From NCBI RefSeq assembly GCF_027622855.1, contig NZ_JAPZVR010000007.1, forward strand, positions 154,524 to 218,523: a DNA stretch of 64,000 bases, written 5' to 3'. The notes under the pieces were generated by a model. That model worked only from the letters and a program-made list of their open reading frames with translations. It was not told where the DNA came from and made no database searches. Every line of letters begins with the position of its first letter. The first letter of the stretch is position 1. This DNA is from Glycomyces algeriensis. Its GTDB lineage: Bacteria > Actinomycetota > Actinomycetes > Mycobacteriales > Micromonosporaceae. This document shows positions 41,913 to 51,239 of the stretch, piece by piece. Both the position numbers and the translations under genes were made by a program.

Positions 41913-43044
41913 GTGCGAACACGCGCCGTCCAGGTACCGCGATGAGCAGCGCCGCGGCGACGAGGACCGCGGCGGCCCACAACGGCCCGGCCGGACCGGC
42001 GCCCAGCGCGAGCGCGGCGATGACGGGCCCGCTCGCGGCGCCGACGTTGAGCGCGGCGGTGGCGTAGGAGCCCGCCATAGTCGGCGCGTCCGCCGCTTCG
42101 TGGAGGACGCGGGCGATGAGGGTGCTGCCCACCGCGAACGCCAACGCGCCCTGCGTGAACGCGAGCAGGAGCAGCGCCGCGGGGTGCGCGGCCAGGAGGC
42201 CGAGCGCGCACCAGCCGATGAGCAGGAGCGGGCCCGCGACGGCGATGACCCGGCCGGGCCGACGGTCCGAGAGACGCCCGGCGACCGTGACGCCGGTGAA
42301 CGATCCGGCGCCGAAGAGCACCAGCACGACGGGGACCCACAGTGCGTCGAGTCCGGCGGTCCCGGTGACGACCGGCGCGATGTACGTGAACGCGCCGAAC
42401 GTCGCCGCGTTCACGAGCGCGCCCAGACCCATGACGAGGAGCAGCCGGGGCCCGCGCAGTGCGGCCAGCTCGGTGCGCAGGCGCGGACCGTCCCCCTCGC
42501 GGGTGTCGGGGAGTCCCCGAATGAGACCGAGGGCGGCGGGCAGGCAGAGGAACGCGACCGCCCAGAAGGTCGCGCGCCAGCCGAGAAGCGTGCCGAGGAG
42601 CGCGCCGCCGGGGACGCCCGCGATGGTGGCGATGGTGATGCCGCCCAAGAGAACGGCGAGGGCCCGGCCCTTCCGGTCGGGTGCAGCGAGCGCAGCGGTC
42701 GCGGTGAGGGCGACGGCGAGGAACCCGGCGTTCGCGAACGCCGCGACGACGCGGGTGGCGAGCAGAACCGCGAACTGGTCCGTGACCGCGCCGACGACGT
42801 GCGCGGCCGAGAACAGGCCGAGGAACGCGAGGAGGGTCGCGCGCGGGGGCCGGCGTCGGGCGAGGGCGGCGGTGAGCGGGGCGCCTACGGCCATGCCGGC
42901 GGCGAAAGCGGTGGTGAGGAGGCCCGCGGTGGCGACGGTGACGCCGAGATCGGCGGCGAGGTCCGGCAGAAGGCCGGCGAGCATGAATTCGGACGTGCCC
43001 ATGGCGAAGACGGCCAAGGCGAGCAGGTATACGGGAAGCGGCAT
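41905..43044 (-). CDS. MFS exporter of the Cmx/arabinose-efflux type, 379 aa
   Basis: Twelve predicted helices. It starts LPVYLLALAVFAMGTSEFMLAGLLPDLAADLGVTVATAGLLTTAFAAGMAVGAPLTA, an opening shared with the chloramphenicol and multidrug DHA1 exporters, and has LLATRVVAAFANAGFLAVALTATAAL in helix 5. A proton antiporter for drugs or metabolites is the likely role; the substrate is not inferable. It ends inside the stop of the convergent TetR gene. Confidence 0.88.
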   Translation of the reverse strand: MPLPVYLLALAVFAMGTSEFMLAGLLPDLAADLGVTVATAGLLTTAFAAGMAVGAPLTAALARRRPPRATLLAFLGLFSAAHVVGAVTDQFAVLLATRVVAAFANAGFLAVALTATAALAAPDRKGRALAVLLGGITIATIAGVPGGALLGTLLGWRATFWAVAFLCLPAALGLIRGLPDTREGDGPRLRTELAALRGPRLLLVMGLGALVNAATFGAFTYIAPVVTGTAGLDALWVPVVLVLFGAGSFTGVTVAGRLSDRRPGRVIAVAGPLLLIGWCALGLLAAHPAALLLLAFTQGALAFAVGSTLIARVLHEAADAPTMAGSYATAALNVGAASGPVIAALALGAGPAGPLWAAAVLVAAALLIAVPGRRVFALR

Positions 43045-43257
43045 CGGAAGGCTCCGTGGTGTCGAGCGGTCTGTGTGGACGTCTCGTCACCGCGGCCAGC
43101 GGCCCCGGGTCGCGCGGGTGCTAGGGGGCTGGCGGGTGACCGGCAGCCCCTGCCGTGTCCGATTCCGGATTCACCATGTGCGCGACCCTATGCGGGCGGA
43201 CGGCACGGACGCAACGCATTTCGCCCGGATGTCGGACGTGCGGTCTACGGTGGCGGG

Positions 43258-43836
43258 ATGAGTGAAGACGAATGCTGGTGGGAGCCGCCGCTGGCGGGCA
43301 CCGAGGAGGCGCACCTCCTGGGGGCGCTGGACCGACTGCGGGCCACGTTCCGCTGGAAGGCCGACGACCTGGACGCGGCGGGACTGAACGCGCGGGTCGG
43401 CGCGTCGGCGCTCACGCTGGGCGGGCTGCTGAAGCACCTTGCGCGCGCTGAGGACGTGACGTTCAACTGGAAGCTGCGGGGGCGTGCGCCGGGCCCGGAC
43501 TGGGACGAGAGCCTGATCGACGAATCCGACCAGTGGGAGTTCACGTCGGCAGCCGAGGACTCGCCGGAGTTCCTCTACGACCTGTGGGACCGGGCGGTGG
43601 CGCGCTCGCGCGAGCGACTCGCATCGATCCTCGCGGAGGGCGGTCTCGATCAGCCCGCGCATCTGGAGTGGCCGGGGGTGGGGCACCTGAGCGTGCGCCG
43701 CGTCGTGTTCGACATGGTGGAGGAGTACGGCCGCCACACCGGCCACGCCGATCTGCTGCGGGAGGCCGTGGACGGCCGCGTGGGCGAGGACCCGCCGGCG
43801 GGCTGGCGCCCGGTGAGCGGAACGGGCGGCGCCTGA
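43258..43836 (+). CDS. DinB/DUF664-family protein, 192 aa
   Basis: A four-helix bundle with LLGALDRLRATFRWKADDLDAAGLN, LTLGGLLKHLARAEDVTFNWKLRG carrying the first metal-binding His, and FDMVEEYGRHTGHADLLREAVDGRVGE with the His-His pair. This is the metal site of DinB-like proteins, some of which are thiol-S-transferases (mycothiol or bacillithiol dependent) in actinomycetes. ATG at 43258. Convincing at family level; substrate unknown. Confidence 0.88.
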   Translation: MSEDECWWEPPLAGTEEAHLLGALDRLRATFRWKADDLDAAGLNARVGASALTLGGLLKHLARAEDVTFNWKLRGRAPGPDWDESLIDESDQWEFTSAAEDSPEFLYDLWDRAVARSRERLASILAEGGLDQPAHLEWPGVGHLSVRRVVFDMVEEYGRHTGHADLLREAVDGRVGEDPPAGWRPVSGTGGA

Positions 43837-44083
43837 CCGCCCGAGAACCTTACGGCCCTTCGCCTTGCGCGAACGGGACCCGGCAGCCCGTAGTGGGCGC
43901 ACCGGCGACCTGACGCCTGGGCGGCTCTCGGGTTCAGCCGGCCGGGAGCTTCGCCGCCCTTCGCAATGCGAATGAGGGACCGACCGATCGGCGCGCCCAC
44001 AGTTCGCTCGTCCAGTTCCGTGATCCGCCGAACCGGCCGCTTAATCCCTTGCCCACTACTGTCCCCTCGGGAATGCTGACGGC

Positions 44084-45031
44084 ATGAGCGGCAACCCTTC
44101 CTGGCCGAACGGCGAGCTCCGGCTCGACCTGCCGGTCTTCCTCGCCCGCTTCGGCCTCGAAGCCCGTGGTGCGGCCGAGCCGCTGCTGGGCGGCGAGGAC
44201 AACATCAACGCGCGGGTCGCCACCGACCGCGGCGACGTGGTCGTGCGCGAGTACGTGCGCTCCGAACCGGCGAAGGTCCGGGCCGAACTCGCGCTCGTCG
44301 CGCACCTTGCGGGCGGCGGATTCCCGACGCCCGCACCGTACACCGCCGACAACGGCGAATCGTTCGCGCTGGTCGCGGGGAAGCCGATCGCGGTGTTCCC
44401 CTTCGCCTCCGGGGAGGTCCCGCCCGCGATGACACCGGACCTGGCCGAGCAGCCCGGGGCTCTGCTGGCCCGGATGCACACGGCCACAACGGGTTGGGTT
44501 GACGTCCGCATTCCCGTCACCGACCGCGTCGGCCTGCTCGAGACCGCGGCTGCAAGCGATGTCGAGCTCACTGGGGCCGACCAGTGGCGCGGTGCGGTCC
44601 GCGACTTCCTCGACCGGCACGCCGATGCCCTGGCGCTCCTCGGCGAGCAGCCGGCGGGACCGCTTCACCACGACCTCCACCGTCAGAACCTCCTAGTCGA
44701 AGACGGCCAGGTCACCGCCGTGCTCGACTTCGACGAGCTCAATCACGGGCCCTTGATCATCGATCTCGCGAGGGTCCTGCAGTACGCGGCGCTGGAGCAG
44801 CCGGACCGGCGGCTCCCGGCCGCCATCGCGGAGGCCGCGCTCGAGGGCTACCAGAACGTCCGGCCCCTCACTCCGACCGAACTGGAGCTCCTCCCGGTCG
44901 CCCTCGATCTCGCGGGGATGTGCGACGCGGCCGGATTCATCATGTGGGCGGCCCCTCACCTGGGGGTCGAGCATGTCGAGGAGTGTCACAGCTGGCTCGG
45001 GTACCTCGCCAACCGGGACGCACTGCGCTGA
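44084..45031 (+). CDS. Phosphotransferase of the APH/homoserine kinase II type, 315 aa
   Basis: Kinase fold with DVVVREYVRSEPAKVRAELALVAHLAGGGFPTPAPY, catalytic loop HHDLHRQNLLVEDG near residue 201 and metal-binding DFDELNHGPLIIDLAR. HxD-x4-N identifies the catalytic motif. Likely phosphorylates a small hydroxylated metabolite or aminoglycoside; the ligand is not inferable. One of three APH-fold kinases in this window (also 49378 and 53311). ATG 44084 follows TGACGGC without a strong Shine-Dalgarno. Confidence 0.85.
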   Translation: MSGNPSWPNGELRLDLPVFLARFGLEARGAAEPLLGGEDNINARVATDRGDVVVREYVRSEPAKVRAELALVAHLAGGGFPTPAPYTADNGESFALVAGKPIAVFPFASGEVPPAMTPDLAEQPGALLARMHTATTGWVDVRIPVTDRVGLLETAAASDVELTGADQWRGAVRDFLDRHADALALLGEQPAGPLHHDLHRQNLLVEDGQVTAVLDFDELNHGPLIIDLARVLQYAALEQPDRRLPAAIAEAALEGYQNVRPLTPTELELLPVALDLAGMCDAAGFIMWAAPHLGVEHVEECHSWLGYLANRDALR

Positions 45032-45109
45032 GCACCCGTGACTTTCGGCAGGGGTGGTTCCGGACTTTCGGCAGCGGGCAGCGCTCTCGAAAATCCATAG
45101 CCTCGATAT

Positions 45110-46573
45110 ATGCACCCGATCGAACCGAGACACCGAACCAGATCCCGCCTCGCCAAAGGCGTCGCCGCCTCCGCGATCGCCTTGGCCGCCTTGACGCTCA
45201 CGGCCCCGGCGGCCTCCGCCGCCCCCGCGGCCGAGCTCACCCCCGAGGCGATCGACGCGTACATGACGGACCTCCACGAGGCCTCCGGCGTGCCCGGCCT
45301 CTCGGTCGTCGTGACCCACGACGACGAGATCGTCCACGCCGCCGGGTACGGCCACGACTCGGACGGCGACGCGATCACCGCGGACAGCCCGTTCCGCGTC
45401 GCCTCCGTCTCGAAGTCCTTCACCGCCATGGCCGTCATGATCCTCGCCGAGGAGGGCGCGATCGCCCTTGACGAGCCCGTCGCCGACCAGCTCCCCGGCT
45501 TCACCATGGCCGACGAGCGGGCGGACGAGATCACCGTCCGCCACCTCCTCAACCAGACCTCCGGCTTCTCCGACACCACGATCGACGTCGTCGAACTCCA
45601 GGACGCGACCTCCCTGGAGGACTACGTCGCCCGCCTCGCCGACGACGCGCTCGCTACCGACCCCGGCACCGACTGGGAGTACGCCAACCCGAACTTCAAC
45701 GTCGCCGCCCGCCTCGTCGAGGTCGCCAGCGGGCAGACCTTCGAGGCGTTCATGGAGGAGCGCGTGTTCGCGCCGCTGGGCATGGAGCACAGCGCCACCC
45801 GCGACGAGACCATCGACCCGGGGCTCGGCTACAACAACCTCTTCGGCCTCTGGATGCCCCGCGGCGCGGGCGTCGACGGGATGCTCGACGACTCCGGCTC
45901 GGGCGGGATCATCACCAGCGCCGCCGACATGGGCCGGTGGCTCATCACCCAGCAGGGCCAAGGACCCCAACTGGTCTCCGCGGCGGGCCTCGCCGAGATG
46001 CACACGCCCTCGCCGGTCCAGGACTACGGCATGGGCTGGGGCGTCGAACCCGACGGCACGTTCGTGCACTCCGGGAACCTCATGACCTTCAACTCGGTCG
46101 AATGGATCGACCCTGAGAGCGGCTACGGCATCGCGGTCCTCACCAACGGCGCCGGGATGGCCGATGTGACCTACACGGCGATGGAAGCCCTGGCCGCCAT
46201 GGCGAACGGCGAGACGCCCGACGAACCGAAGGGCGACACGCTTGCGCAGATCGCCCTCGCCGCCGTCACCCTGGCCGCGATCGCCCTCGGCGTCATCGGC
46301 GTCGTCCGGTCCCGCCGCTGGGCCGAGAAGCGCCGGGGCCGCCCGGCCTGGCGCATCGGGCTCCGCTTCATCCCGGTCCTCCTGCCCGCGGTGCTGTTCC
46401 TCTCCTACCCGGCCCTGGTCTCGCTCATCTCGAACGGCCGCACGGTCACCTGGCCCTCGGTCTTCTACTTCGCGCTGCCGCTCACGCTCGCGCTGCTCGT
46501 CGCGGGCGCGGCCGGCACGGCGACGGCGATCGCGCGGCTGCTCCGGATCCGATCGGTAGGCTCGGCCGCATGA
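45110..46573 (+). CDS. Beta-lactamase/penicillin-binding type serine hydrolase with C-terminal membrane helices, 487 aa
   Basis: Signal peptide (ASAIALAALTLTAPAASA), then class-C type motifs: Ser99-x-x-Lys102 in RVASVSKSFTAM, Tyr191-x-Asn193 in EYANPNFN and HSGNLMTFNSVEWIDPES with the third motif. Three predicted C-terminal helices follow (near 375-395, 415-440 and 455-480), so the catalytic domain is outside and anchored. It acts on D-Ala peptides or similar esters, unknown in detail. It overlaps the following histidine kinase gene by four bases, suggesting one operon and perhaps cell-wall sensing. Confidence 0.88.
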   Translation: MHPIEPRHRTRSRLAKGVAASAIALAALTLTAPAASAAPAAELTPEAIDAYMTDLHEASGVPGLSVVVTHDDEIVHAAGYGHDSDGDAITADSPFRVASVSKSFTAMAVMILAEEGAIALDEPVADQLPGFTMADERADEITVRHLLNQTSGFSDTTIDVVELQDATSLEDYVARLADDALATDPGTDWEYANPNFNVAARLVEVASGQTFEAFMEERVFAPLGMEHSATRDETIDPGLGYNNLFGLWMPRGAGVDGMLDDSGSGGIITSAADMGRWLITQQGQGPQLVSAAGLAEMHTPSPVQDYGMGWGVEPDGTFVHSGNLMTFNSVEWIDPESGYGIAVLTNGAGMADVTYTAMEALAAMANGETPDEPKGDTLAQIALAAVTLAAIALGVIGVVRSRRWAEKRRGRPAWRIGLRFIPVLLPAVLFLSYPALVSLISNGRTVTWPSVFYFALPLTLALLVAGAAGTATAIARLLRIRSVGSAA

Positions 46574-47556
46574 GAAACGGGGCACTGCTGGCGGTCATCG
46601 CGCTGGCCGGACTGGTCGACGGGGTGGCGACGTTCGCGGTGCCGATGTCGCGGCAGGCGCTCCTGGTCCTGGTGGCCGCCGCGGCGTACCTCCACGGCTG
46701 GCGGTTGACCGTGCGCTACGGCTGGTGGATCTTGGGGTCGGTCGCGGCCCTGGGAGCCCTGCTCGGGATCGCCACCGACCGGGACCCGTTCACGATCCTG
46801 CTCACCTTCGGCTCCTTCGTGGTGCTGCCTTGGCTGATCGGGCGCTTCCGGCGCCAGCAGGCGGACCTGATCGCCGCCACGGCGGATCGGCTCACCCGGC
46901 TCGAACGCGAACGCGAACTCGTCGCGGGCCGCGCCCGCGCCCAGGAGCGGGCCCGGATCGCGACCGACATGCACGACTCACTCGGCCACGAACTCGCACT
47001 CATCGCACTCCGCGCGGGCGCCTTGGAACTCACTCCGGACCTCTCCGAAGAGAACCGCGAAGCGGCGGCGGCCTTGCGGCGCAACGCGGTCGACGCCACC
47101 GACCGGCTCCGACAGACCATCGGGATCCTCCGCGACGGACCGGCCCCGGAGGCCCCGCTCGACGAATCGCTCGAAGCCCTGGTCGAACGCGCGGCCGAAG
47201 CCGGCATGCGCATCACCTTGGAGTCCGACGCGGCCCCGCTGCCGCCGCTGGCGGCGAAGACCGTGCACCGGGTGGTGCAGGAAGCGCTGACGAACGCCGC
47301 GAGGTACGCGCCTGGCGCGGAGGTGACCGTCGCCGTCGCTGTGGCCGATGCGGTCGCCACCGTGTCAGTGCGCAACAGCGGCAGGCACGCCGAGATCCCC
47401 TCGGGGAAAGGCAGCGGACTGGTCGGGCTGGAGCAGCGGGTCCGACTCCTGGGCGGGGCCTTCAGTGCAGGGCCGGTGGACGGCGGCTTCGAAGTGCGCG
47501 CCGAGGTGCCGCTGGACCAGACCAAGATCGATGTGACATGGCAGGGGAACCGATGA
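46570..47556 (+). CDS. NarL/DesK-type sensor histidine kinase, 328 aa
   Basis: Four predicted membrane helices in the first 105 residues, then HisKA_3 with phospho-His in RARIATDMHDSLGHELALIALRAGALEL and an HATPase with VVQEALTNAARYAPGA and SGKGSGLVGLEQRVRLLGGAFSAGP. No extracytoplasmic sensor domain beyond loops, so it may sense membrane or envelope state. The start overlaps the hydrolase stop (ATGA), and its stop overlaps the response regulator start. Gene order supports an envelope-linked circuit. Confidence 0.9.
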   Translation: MRNGALLAVIALAGLVDGVATFAVPMSRQALLVLVAAAAYLHGWRLTVRYGWWILGSVAALGALLGIATDRDPFTILLTFGSFVVLPWLIGRFRRQQADLIAATADRLTRLERERELVAGRARAQERARIATDMHDSLGHELALIALRAGALELTPDLSEENREAAAALRRNAVDATDRLRQTIGILRDGPAPEAPLDESLEALVERAAEAGMRITLESDAAPLPPLAAKTVHRVVQEALTNAARYAPGAEVTVAVAVADAVATVSVRNSGRHAEIPSGKGSGLVGLEQRVRLLGGAFSAGPVDGGFEVRAEVPLDQTKIDVTWQGNR

Positions 47557-48206
47557 TCCGCGTACTGCTCGCCGACGACGAGGCGATGATCCGGGCCGGA
47601 GTCGCGGCCATCCTCGCCACCGATCCGGGCGTCGAGATCGTGGCCGAAGCGGGCGACGGCGCCGAGGCGGTGGAGCTCGCCCGCGCCCACCGCCCCGACG
47701 TGGCGCTGCTGGACATCCGCATGCCGAAACTGGACGGCCTGGCCGCCGCCGCCGAACTCCGCAGGACCATGCCGGAGGTCGCGGTCGTCATGCTCACCAC
47801 CTTCGACGAGGACGCGTATGTGGCCCAAGCGCTCTCGCAGGGGGCGAGCGGGTTCATGCTGAAGGCCGCCGATCCGCGCGAACTCATCATCGGTGTGAAG
47901 GCCGTCGCGGACGGCGCGGCCTACCTCTCGCCGAGGATCGCCCAGCGGGTGATCGCGAGGCTGAACAGCGGCAGCCTCGAACGCGCCGCCCCGGCGAGGG
48001 AGCGCATCGACGCACTCACGCCGAGGGAGCGGGATGTGCTGACGCTCATCGGAAAGGGGGAGTCCAATCACGACATCGCCAAGCAGCTGCACCTGTCCAG
48101 CGGCACTGTGAAAAACCATGTGAGCACGATCCTCACCCGCCTCGGCGTCAAGAACCGGGTCCAAGCGGCGATCACGGCATACGAGGCGGGCCTGGTCGAC
48201 GACTAG
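47553..48206 (+). CDS. NarL-type response regulator, 217 aa
   Basis: Receiver domain with Asp54 in DVALLDIRMPK and a phospho-signalling lysine in FMLKAADPRE, then a LuxR helix-turn-helix LTPRERDVLTLIGKGESNHDIAKQLHLSSGTVKNHVSTILTRLGVKNRVQAAI. It partners the kinase with which it shares an ATGA overlap. Target genes are unknown, possibly the upstream hydrolase operon. Confidence 0.93.
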   Translation: MIRVLLADDEAMIRAGVAAILATDPGVEIVAEAGDGAEAVELARAHRPDVALLDIRMPKLDGLAAAAELRRTMPEVAVVMLTTFDEDAYVAQALSQGASGFMLKAADPRELIIGVKAVADGAAYLSPRIAQRVIARLNSGSLERAAPARERIDALTPRERDVLTLIGKGESNHDIAKQLHLSSGTVKNHVSTILTRLGVKNRVQAAITAYEAGLVDD

Positions 48207-48474
48207 GGGAGGGCCCGAACGTCTTCAGGTCCGTTCGAGCCGCGGGCGGTGCGGACGGAGACGCTTGTCGGGACGCTGATGCCTTCGGATGGTGCTGTTC
48301 GCAACTGAGGCGGTGCGAGCGAAACGCGCTCTGCGATGATGCGGACGAATGCACTGAAATCCGCCGATGTTGCTGCGGCGTTGCCGCATCGGTTTACGCC
48401 GCCGCAACGGGCGACGCGGTGAACTGTCCTTGTCGGGCCGAATCCCTATCGGCCGCAGTAAAGGATGAGACCTG

Positions 48475-48834
48475 ATGGACAAGTTCAAGAGGATCGCGAT
48501 GTGGACCGGAATCGTCCTCATCGGAGTGTGCGGCGTCATTCTGCTCGGCGGCGGCAAGATCGTGTCGGGGACGCTGCTGGTCACCACGGCTTTTCTGATG
48601 GCGCTGCCGTCCGGGCCGCGCAAGCTCCCTCTCTGGATCGGCATCCCAGTGCTCTGCGGCGTGTTCGCCCTGGTGGCCTGGAACATCTCCACCACCGAGC
48701 TTCCGGACACCTCGCACGGCATGGTCATGTGCGGCGATGAGATTTCCGATCTGTACTCGCCGACCGGAATCGAGTTCGTGGACCAGGTCATGTACATCTT
48801 CAGCGGATTCCTGGCCCAGGCGGCGCCCTCCTAG
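48475..48834 (+). CDS. Small membrane protein, 119 aa
   Basis: Three predicted helices (near 8-27, 34-50 and 53-70) followed by an extracytoplasmic acidic tail with CGDEISDLYSPTGIEFVDQVM. No family is recognised. GATGAGACCTG precedes the ATG at 48475. Codon use and hydrophobic pattern make it a plausible gene; it is not linked to its neighbours by overlap. The 268 bases upstream hold no recognised feature. Confidence 0.6.
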   Translation: MDKFKRIAMWTGIVLIGVCGVILLGGGKIVSGTLLVTTAFLMALPSGPRKLPLWIGIPVLCGVFALVAWNISTTELPDTSHGMVMCGDEISDLYSPTGIEFVDQVMYIFSGFLAQAAPS

Positions 48835-49372
48835 GGGCCGACCGGCATCGCCGGGGCTGAGGGCGTTCGCATCAGCGTCGGCAGGCGGTTCGAGAACGGC
48901 GGGCGCGGGGATGCGGGGGCGCGGGGGTGCTGGGGCGGAGCGGAGCAGGGGCGGAGCTGCGCAACGGCGCGGGGGCGCTGCGGCGCCCGGATGCTGGGGC
49001 GCTGGGGCGCTGGGGTGCGGGTGCGGGGTTGCTGGAGCGCGGGGTTGCTGGAGCGCGGGGATGCGGGGGCGCGGGGGTGAGCAGCGCAACGGCGCAGGGG
49101 CGCTGTGGCGCGCGGGGTTGCTGGGGGCGCTGGGGTGCGGGGATGCTGGAGCGCTGGGGTGAGCGGCGTGCAGGGCGAAGCGGCGCTGGAACGCTGGAGC
49201 GCAGGGGCGCTGCGGCGCCGGGATCCGGGGCGCTGGGGCGAGCAGCGCAACGGCGTAGGGACGCTGCGGCGTAGGGGCGCTGCGGCGCGGGGTTGCTGGG
49301 GCGCAACGGCGCAACGGCGCAACGGCGCAACGGCGCAACGGCGCAACGGCGCAACGGCGCAACGGCGCAACG
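48835..49372. repeat. G-rich minisatellite, ending in (GCGCAACG)9
   Basis: From about 48900 to 49300 the plus strand is built of imperfect 8-9-base blocks such as GGGGCGCTG, GGGGTGCGG and GTTGCTGGA. It finishes with nine perfect copies of GCGCAACG at 49301-49372. Open frames on both strands read as repeated Arg/Cys/Ala/Val/Pro peptides and are not genes. It lies between convergent genes, so it may act as a transcription-end region. Confidence 0.9.
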
Positions 49373-49377
49373 GCAGG

Positions 49378-50229
49378 CTAGCCCGCCTCGGCGAGGACGT
49401 TCGCGATCATGCGGTGGCCCTGCGCCTCATAGTCTTCCGCGCCGACCACGTGCGCCCAGCAGGCCGTGGCGATCGCCGCTCGGACGCGCTGGCGGAACCA
49501 GGCGTCGGGTTCGCGCGGGTCCGCTCCATAACCGGACAGGAACGCCGCCTCCGAGCCGGGATGCCACACGAACTCCTGCACCGCCAGTCGCTCGAAGTCC
49601 TCGGCCGCCGGGCGCAGTTCCGCGCGGCCGAAGTCGATCACCCGCAGCACGCCGTCGTCCTGCAGCCAGTTCCGCGTCTGCCAGTCGCCGTGCGTCGGCA
49701 CCCGGACGACCGTTGGCGCCGGCCAGAACCGGACGAGGGCCCGCAGCCGGTCGGCGGTCGCCGGTTCGACCCGGTTCGGGCCGTCGAGCCACGCCAGCGC
49801 CTTCGTGTTCATGCGCGCCTCGTAGTCGGTGTCCTCGACGGCCGACTGGGAGTGGAAGGCGCGCAACAGTTCGCCCGCCTGCACGTATAGGTCGAGGTCC
49901 GCTGCCGCCGGGGTGTCCCGGACCAGGGTGCCGGGGAGGTACTCGGTGACGAGGAGTCTCGCGTCGGCATCGGCGTGGAGCATCCTTGCGGCCCTGCCGA
50001 TCCGGGTCCACGGGCCGGTCCATTCGCGGTGGGCGCGGATCTCCCGCTCAATGTGGTGGTCGCCTGGCCCGCCCGCCTTAACCACTACGAGCCGTCCCTC
50101 CGCCTTGGCCCGCAGGACCGTGGTGGCGACCAGGTCCCAGCTCATGTCGGACTCGACGGCGAAGTCGGGGAGCCAGGTTCCGAGGAGTTCGCGCTGGCGC
50201 TGGTCGAGGGCGTCGAGTGGGTCGATCAT
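49378..50229 (-). CDS. APH-family phosphotransferase, 283 aa
   Basis: Kinase-like: VVVKAGGPGDHHIEREIRAHREWTGPW for the phosphate-binding strand and helix, VLVTEYLPGTLVRD, VPTHGDWQTRNWLQDDGVLRVIDFGRAELRPAAEDFERL with the HGDWQxRN catalytic loop and DFG motif. Aminoglycoside phosphotransferase superfamily. Substrate unknown. The ATG at 50229 is the first in frame with a plausible leader. The minisatellite begins right after its stop. Confidence 0.88.
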   Translation of the reverse strand: MIDPLDALDQRQRELLGTWLPDFAVESDMSWDLVATTVLRAKAEGRLVVVKAGGPGDHHIEREIRAHREWTGPWTRIGRAARMLHADADARLLVTEYLPGTLVRDTPAAADLDLYVQAGELLRAFHSQSAVEDTDYEARMNTKALAWLDGPNRVEPATADRLRALVRFWPAPTVVRVPTHGDWQTRNWLQDDGVLRVIDFGRAELRPAAEDFERLAVQEFVWHPGSEAAFLSGYGADPREPDAWFRQRVRAAIATACWAHVVGAEDYEAQGHRMIANVLAEAG

Positions 50230-50710
50230 CGATGCGAGCTTAAGGCTTGCGCAGGCCTGGGAGGCGCCATGGTCGCTGCGGTGGGTTCGTGAGTGTCGCG
50301 GATTGCTTGGGGCGCACGGGCCGCCGCAACCTGGTCGATGTTCGGCGGAGCGTGCGAGCGTTGAGTCCGAGCGGCGGCCGCCGTCTTGCGGCCGCGCCGC
50401 CTACGTCGATGCGGTCGCTACGGTCGCCTTCGGGTTCGGGTTCGGGTTCGGGTTCGGGTTCGGGTTCGGGTTCGGGTTCGGGTTCGGGTTCGGGTTCGGG
50501 TTCGGGTTCGGGTTCGGGTTCGGGTTCGGGTTCGGGTTCGGGTCGATTATCTGCAATGCAACGTCTAGCGGCCGAGCGGCGAACCTCGAGGAGATCGAGC
50601 GCGTCACCTGGTGAAATCCGCGGCGCGGACCGAGGTCGCACTGCGCTGCTAGCATCGCCGGGATCGCGGGAGGCCTCGCGAAGCCGGTCGACCCCCTGCA
50701 AGGAGGACCT
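50230..50710. other. Repeat-bearing intergenic region before the SUKH gene
   Basis: Apart from a (TTCGGG)19 array (50429-50542), no feature is recognised. Open frames through the repeats translate to Gly-Ser or Gly-Phe dipeptides and are rejected. A good AAGGAGG Shine-Dalgarno lies just before the GTG at 50711. Confidence 0.5.
50429..50542. repeat. (TTCGGG)19 perfect hexanucleotide tandem repeat
   Basis: Nineteen exact copies of TTCGGG, giving a G3 tract every six bases on the plus strand, capable of G-quadruplex formation and resembling telomere-type repeats in composition. The array is 114 bases long and keeps frame. It lies between a convergent-divergent gene boundary, upstream of the SUKH-like gene. 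Confidence 0.97.
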
Positions 50711-51217
50711 GTGAGCGACGCCTATTCGCCTGTGCCGGAACTGAATCTGCTCAAGGCGTTCGCCGACCGGCTCGGTCCGGTCTGGTACTCGGACGGGTTC
50801 GAGCTGCGCGAGTACGGGGCGGACGCGGGCCTCGAGACCTGGTCGGAGGAGCCCGAGTTCCTGGGCCGGCTCGTCCCGTTCGCGAATGCCAACGGCTCCG
50901 GCTCGAACTACGCGTTCTGGCGGTGCGACGACCGATCCGACCTGTCCGGGCTGCCGATCGCGTTCATCGGCGACGAGGGCGACCTCTACATCGTCGCGCG
51001 GAATCTACTGGAGTTGTTCCAGCTCCTCGCGATCGACGACGAGGCGCTGGAACCGGAGTTCGTCGAGCGGCACAGCGAGGCCCACGAGGAGTACGTCGCC
51101 TGGCTGGAGCAGACCTACGGCCTGCGGCCCCCGGTGGACCGCGAAGCGCTCCGCGCCGCGGTGAAGCCGGACGACGATCGGTTTCAGGCTTGGCTCGCGC
51201 AGATGGGCATCGGCTGA
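50711..51217 (+). CDS. SUKH/SMI1-like protein, 168 aa
   Basis: The middle reads [53 protein letters not shown], close in pattern to SMI1/KNR4 (SUKH) domains, which include immunity proteins to polymorphic toxins. No toxin gene is adjacent, so an orphan immunity-like or regulatory role is possible; this is inference. AAGGAGG precedes the GTG start. GC content is normal. Confidence 0.75.
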   Translation: MSDAYSPVPELNLLKAFADRLGPVWYSDGFELREYGADAGLETWSEEPEFLGRLVPFANANGSGSNYAFWRCDDRSDLSGLPIAFIGDEGDLYIVARNLLELFQLLAIDDEALEPEFVERHSEAHEEYVAWLEQTYGLRPPVDREALRAAVKPDDDRFQAWLAQMGIG

Positions 51218-51239
51218 CCGGTCGGTACGGGTCCGGTCT

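Noticed and set aside
48831-49370. ORFs on both strands reading as repeated RRCAVAPL-type peptides.
   Set aside because: They are translations of the minisatellite and (GCGCAACG)9, low complexity and present in all frames.
50240-50714. ORFs encoding Gly-Ser, Gly-Phe or Pro-Glu/Pro-Asn repeats over the TTCGGG array.
   Set aside because: All six frames stay open because of the repeat; none has a plausible start or conserved flanks.
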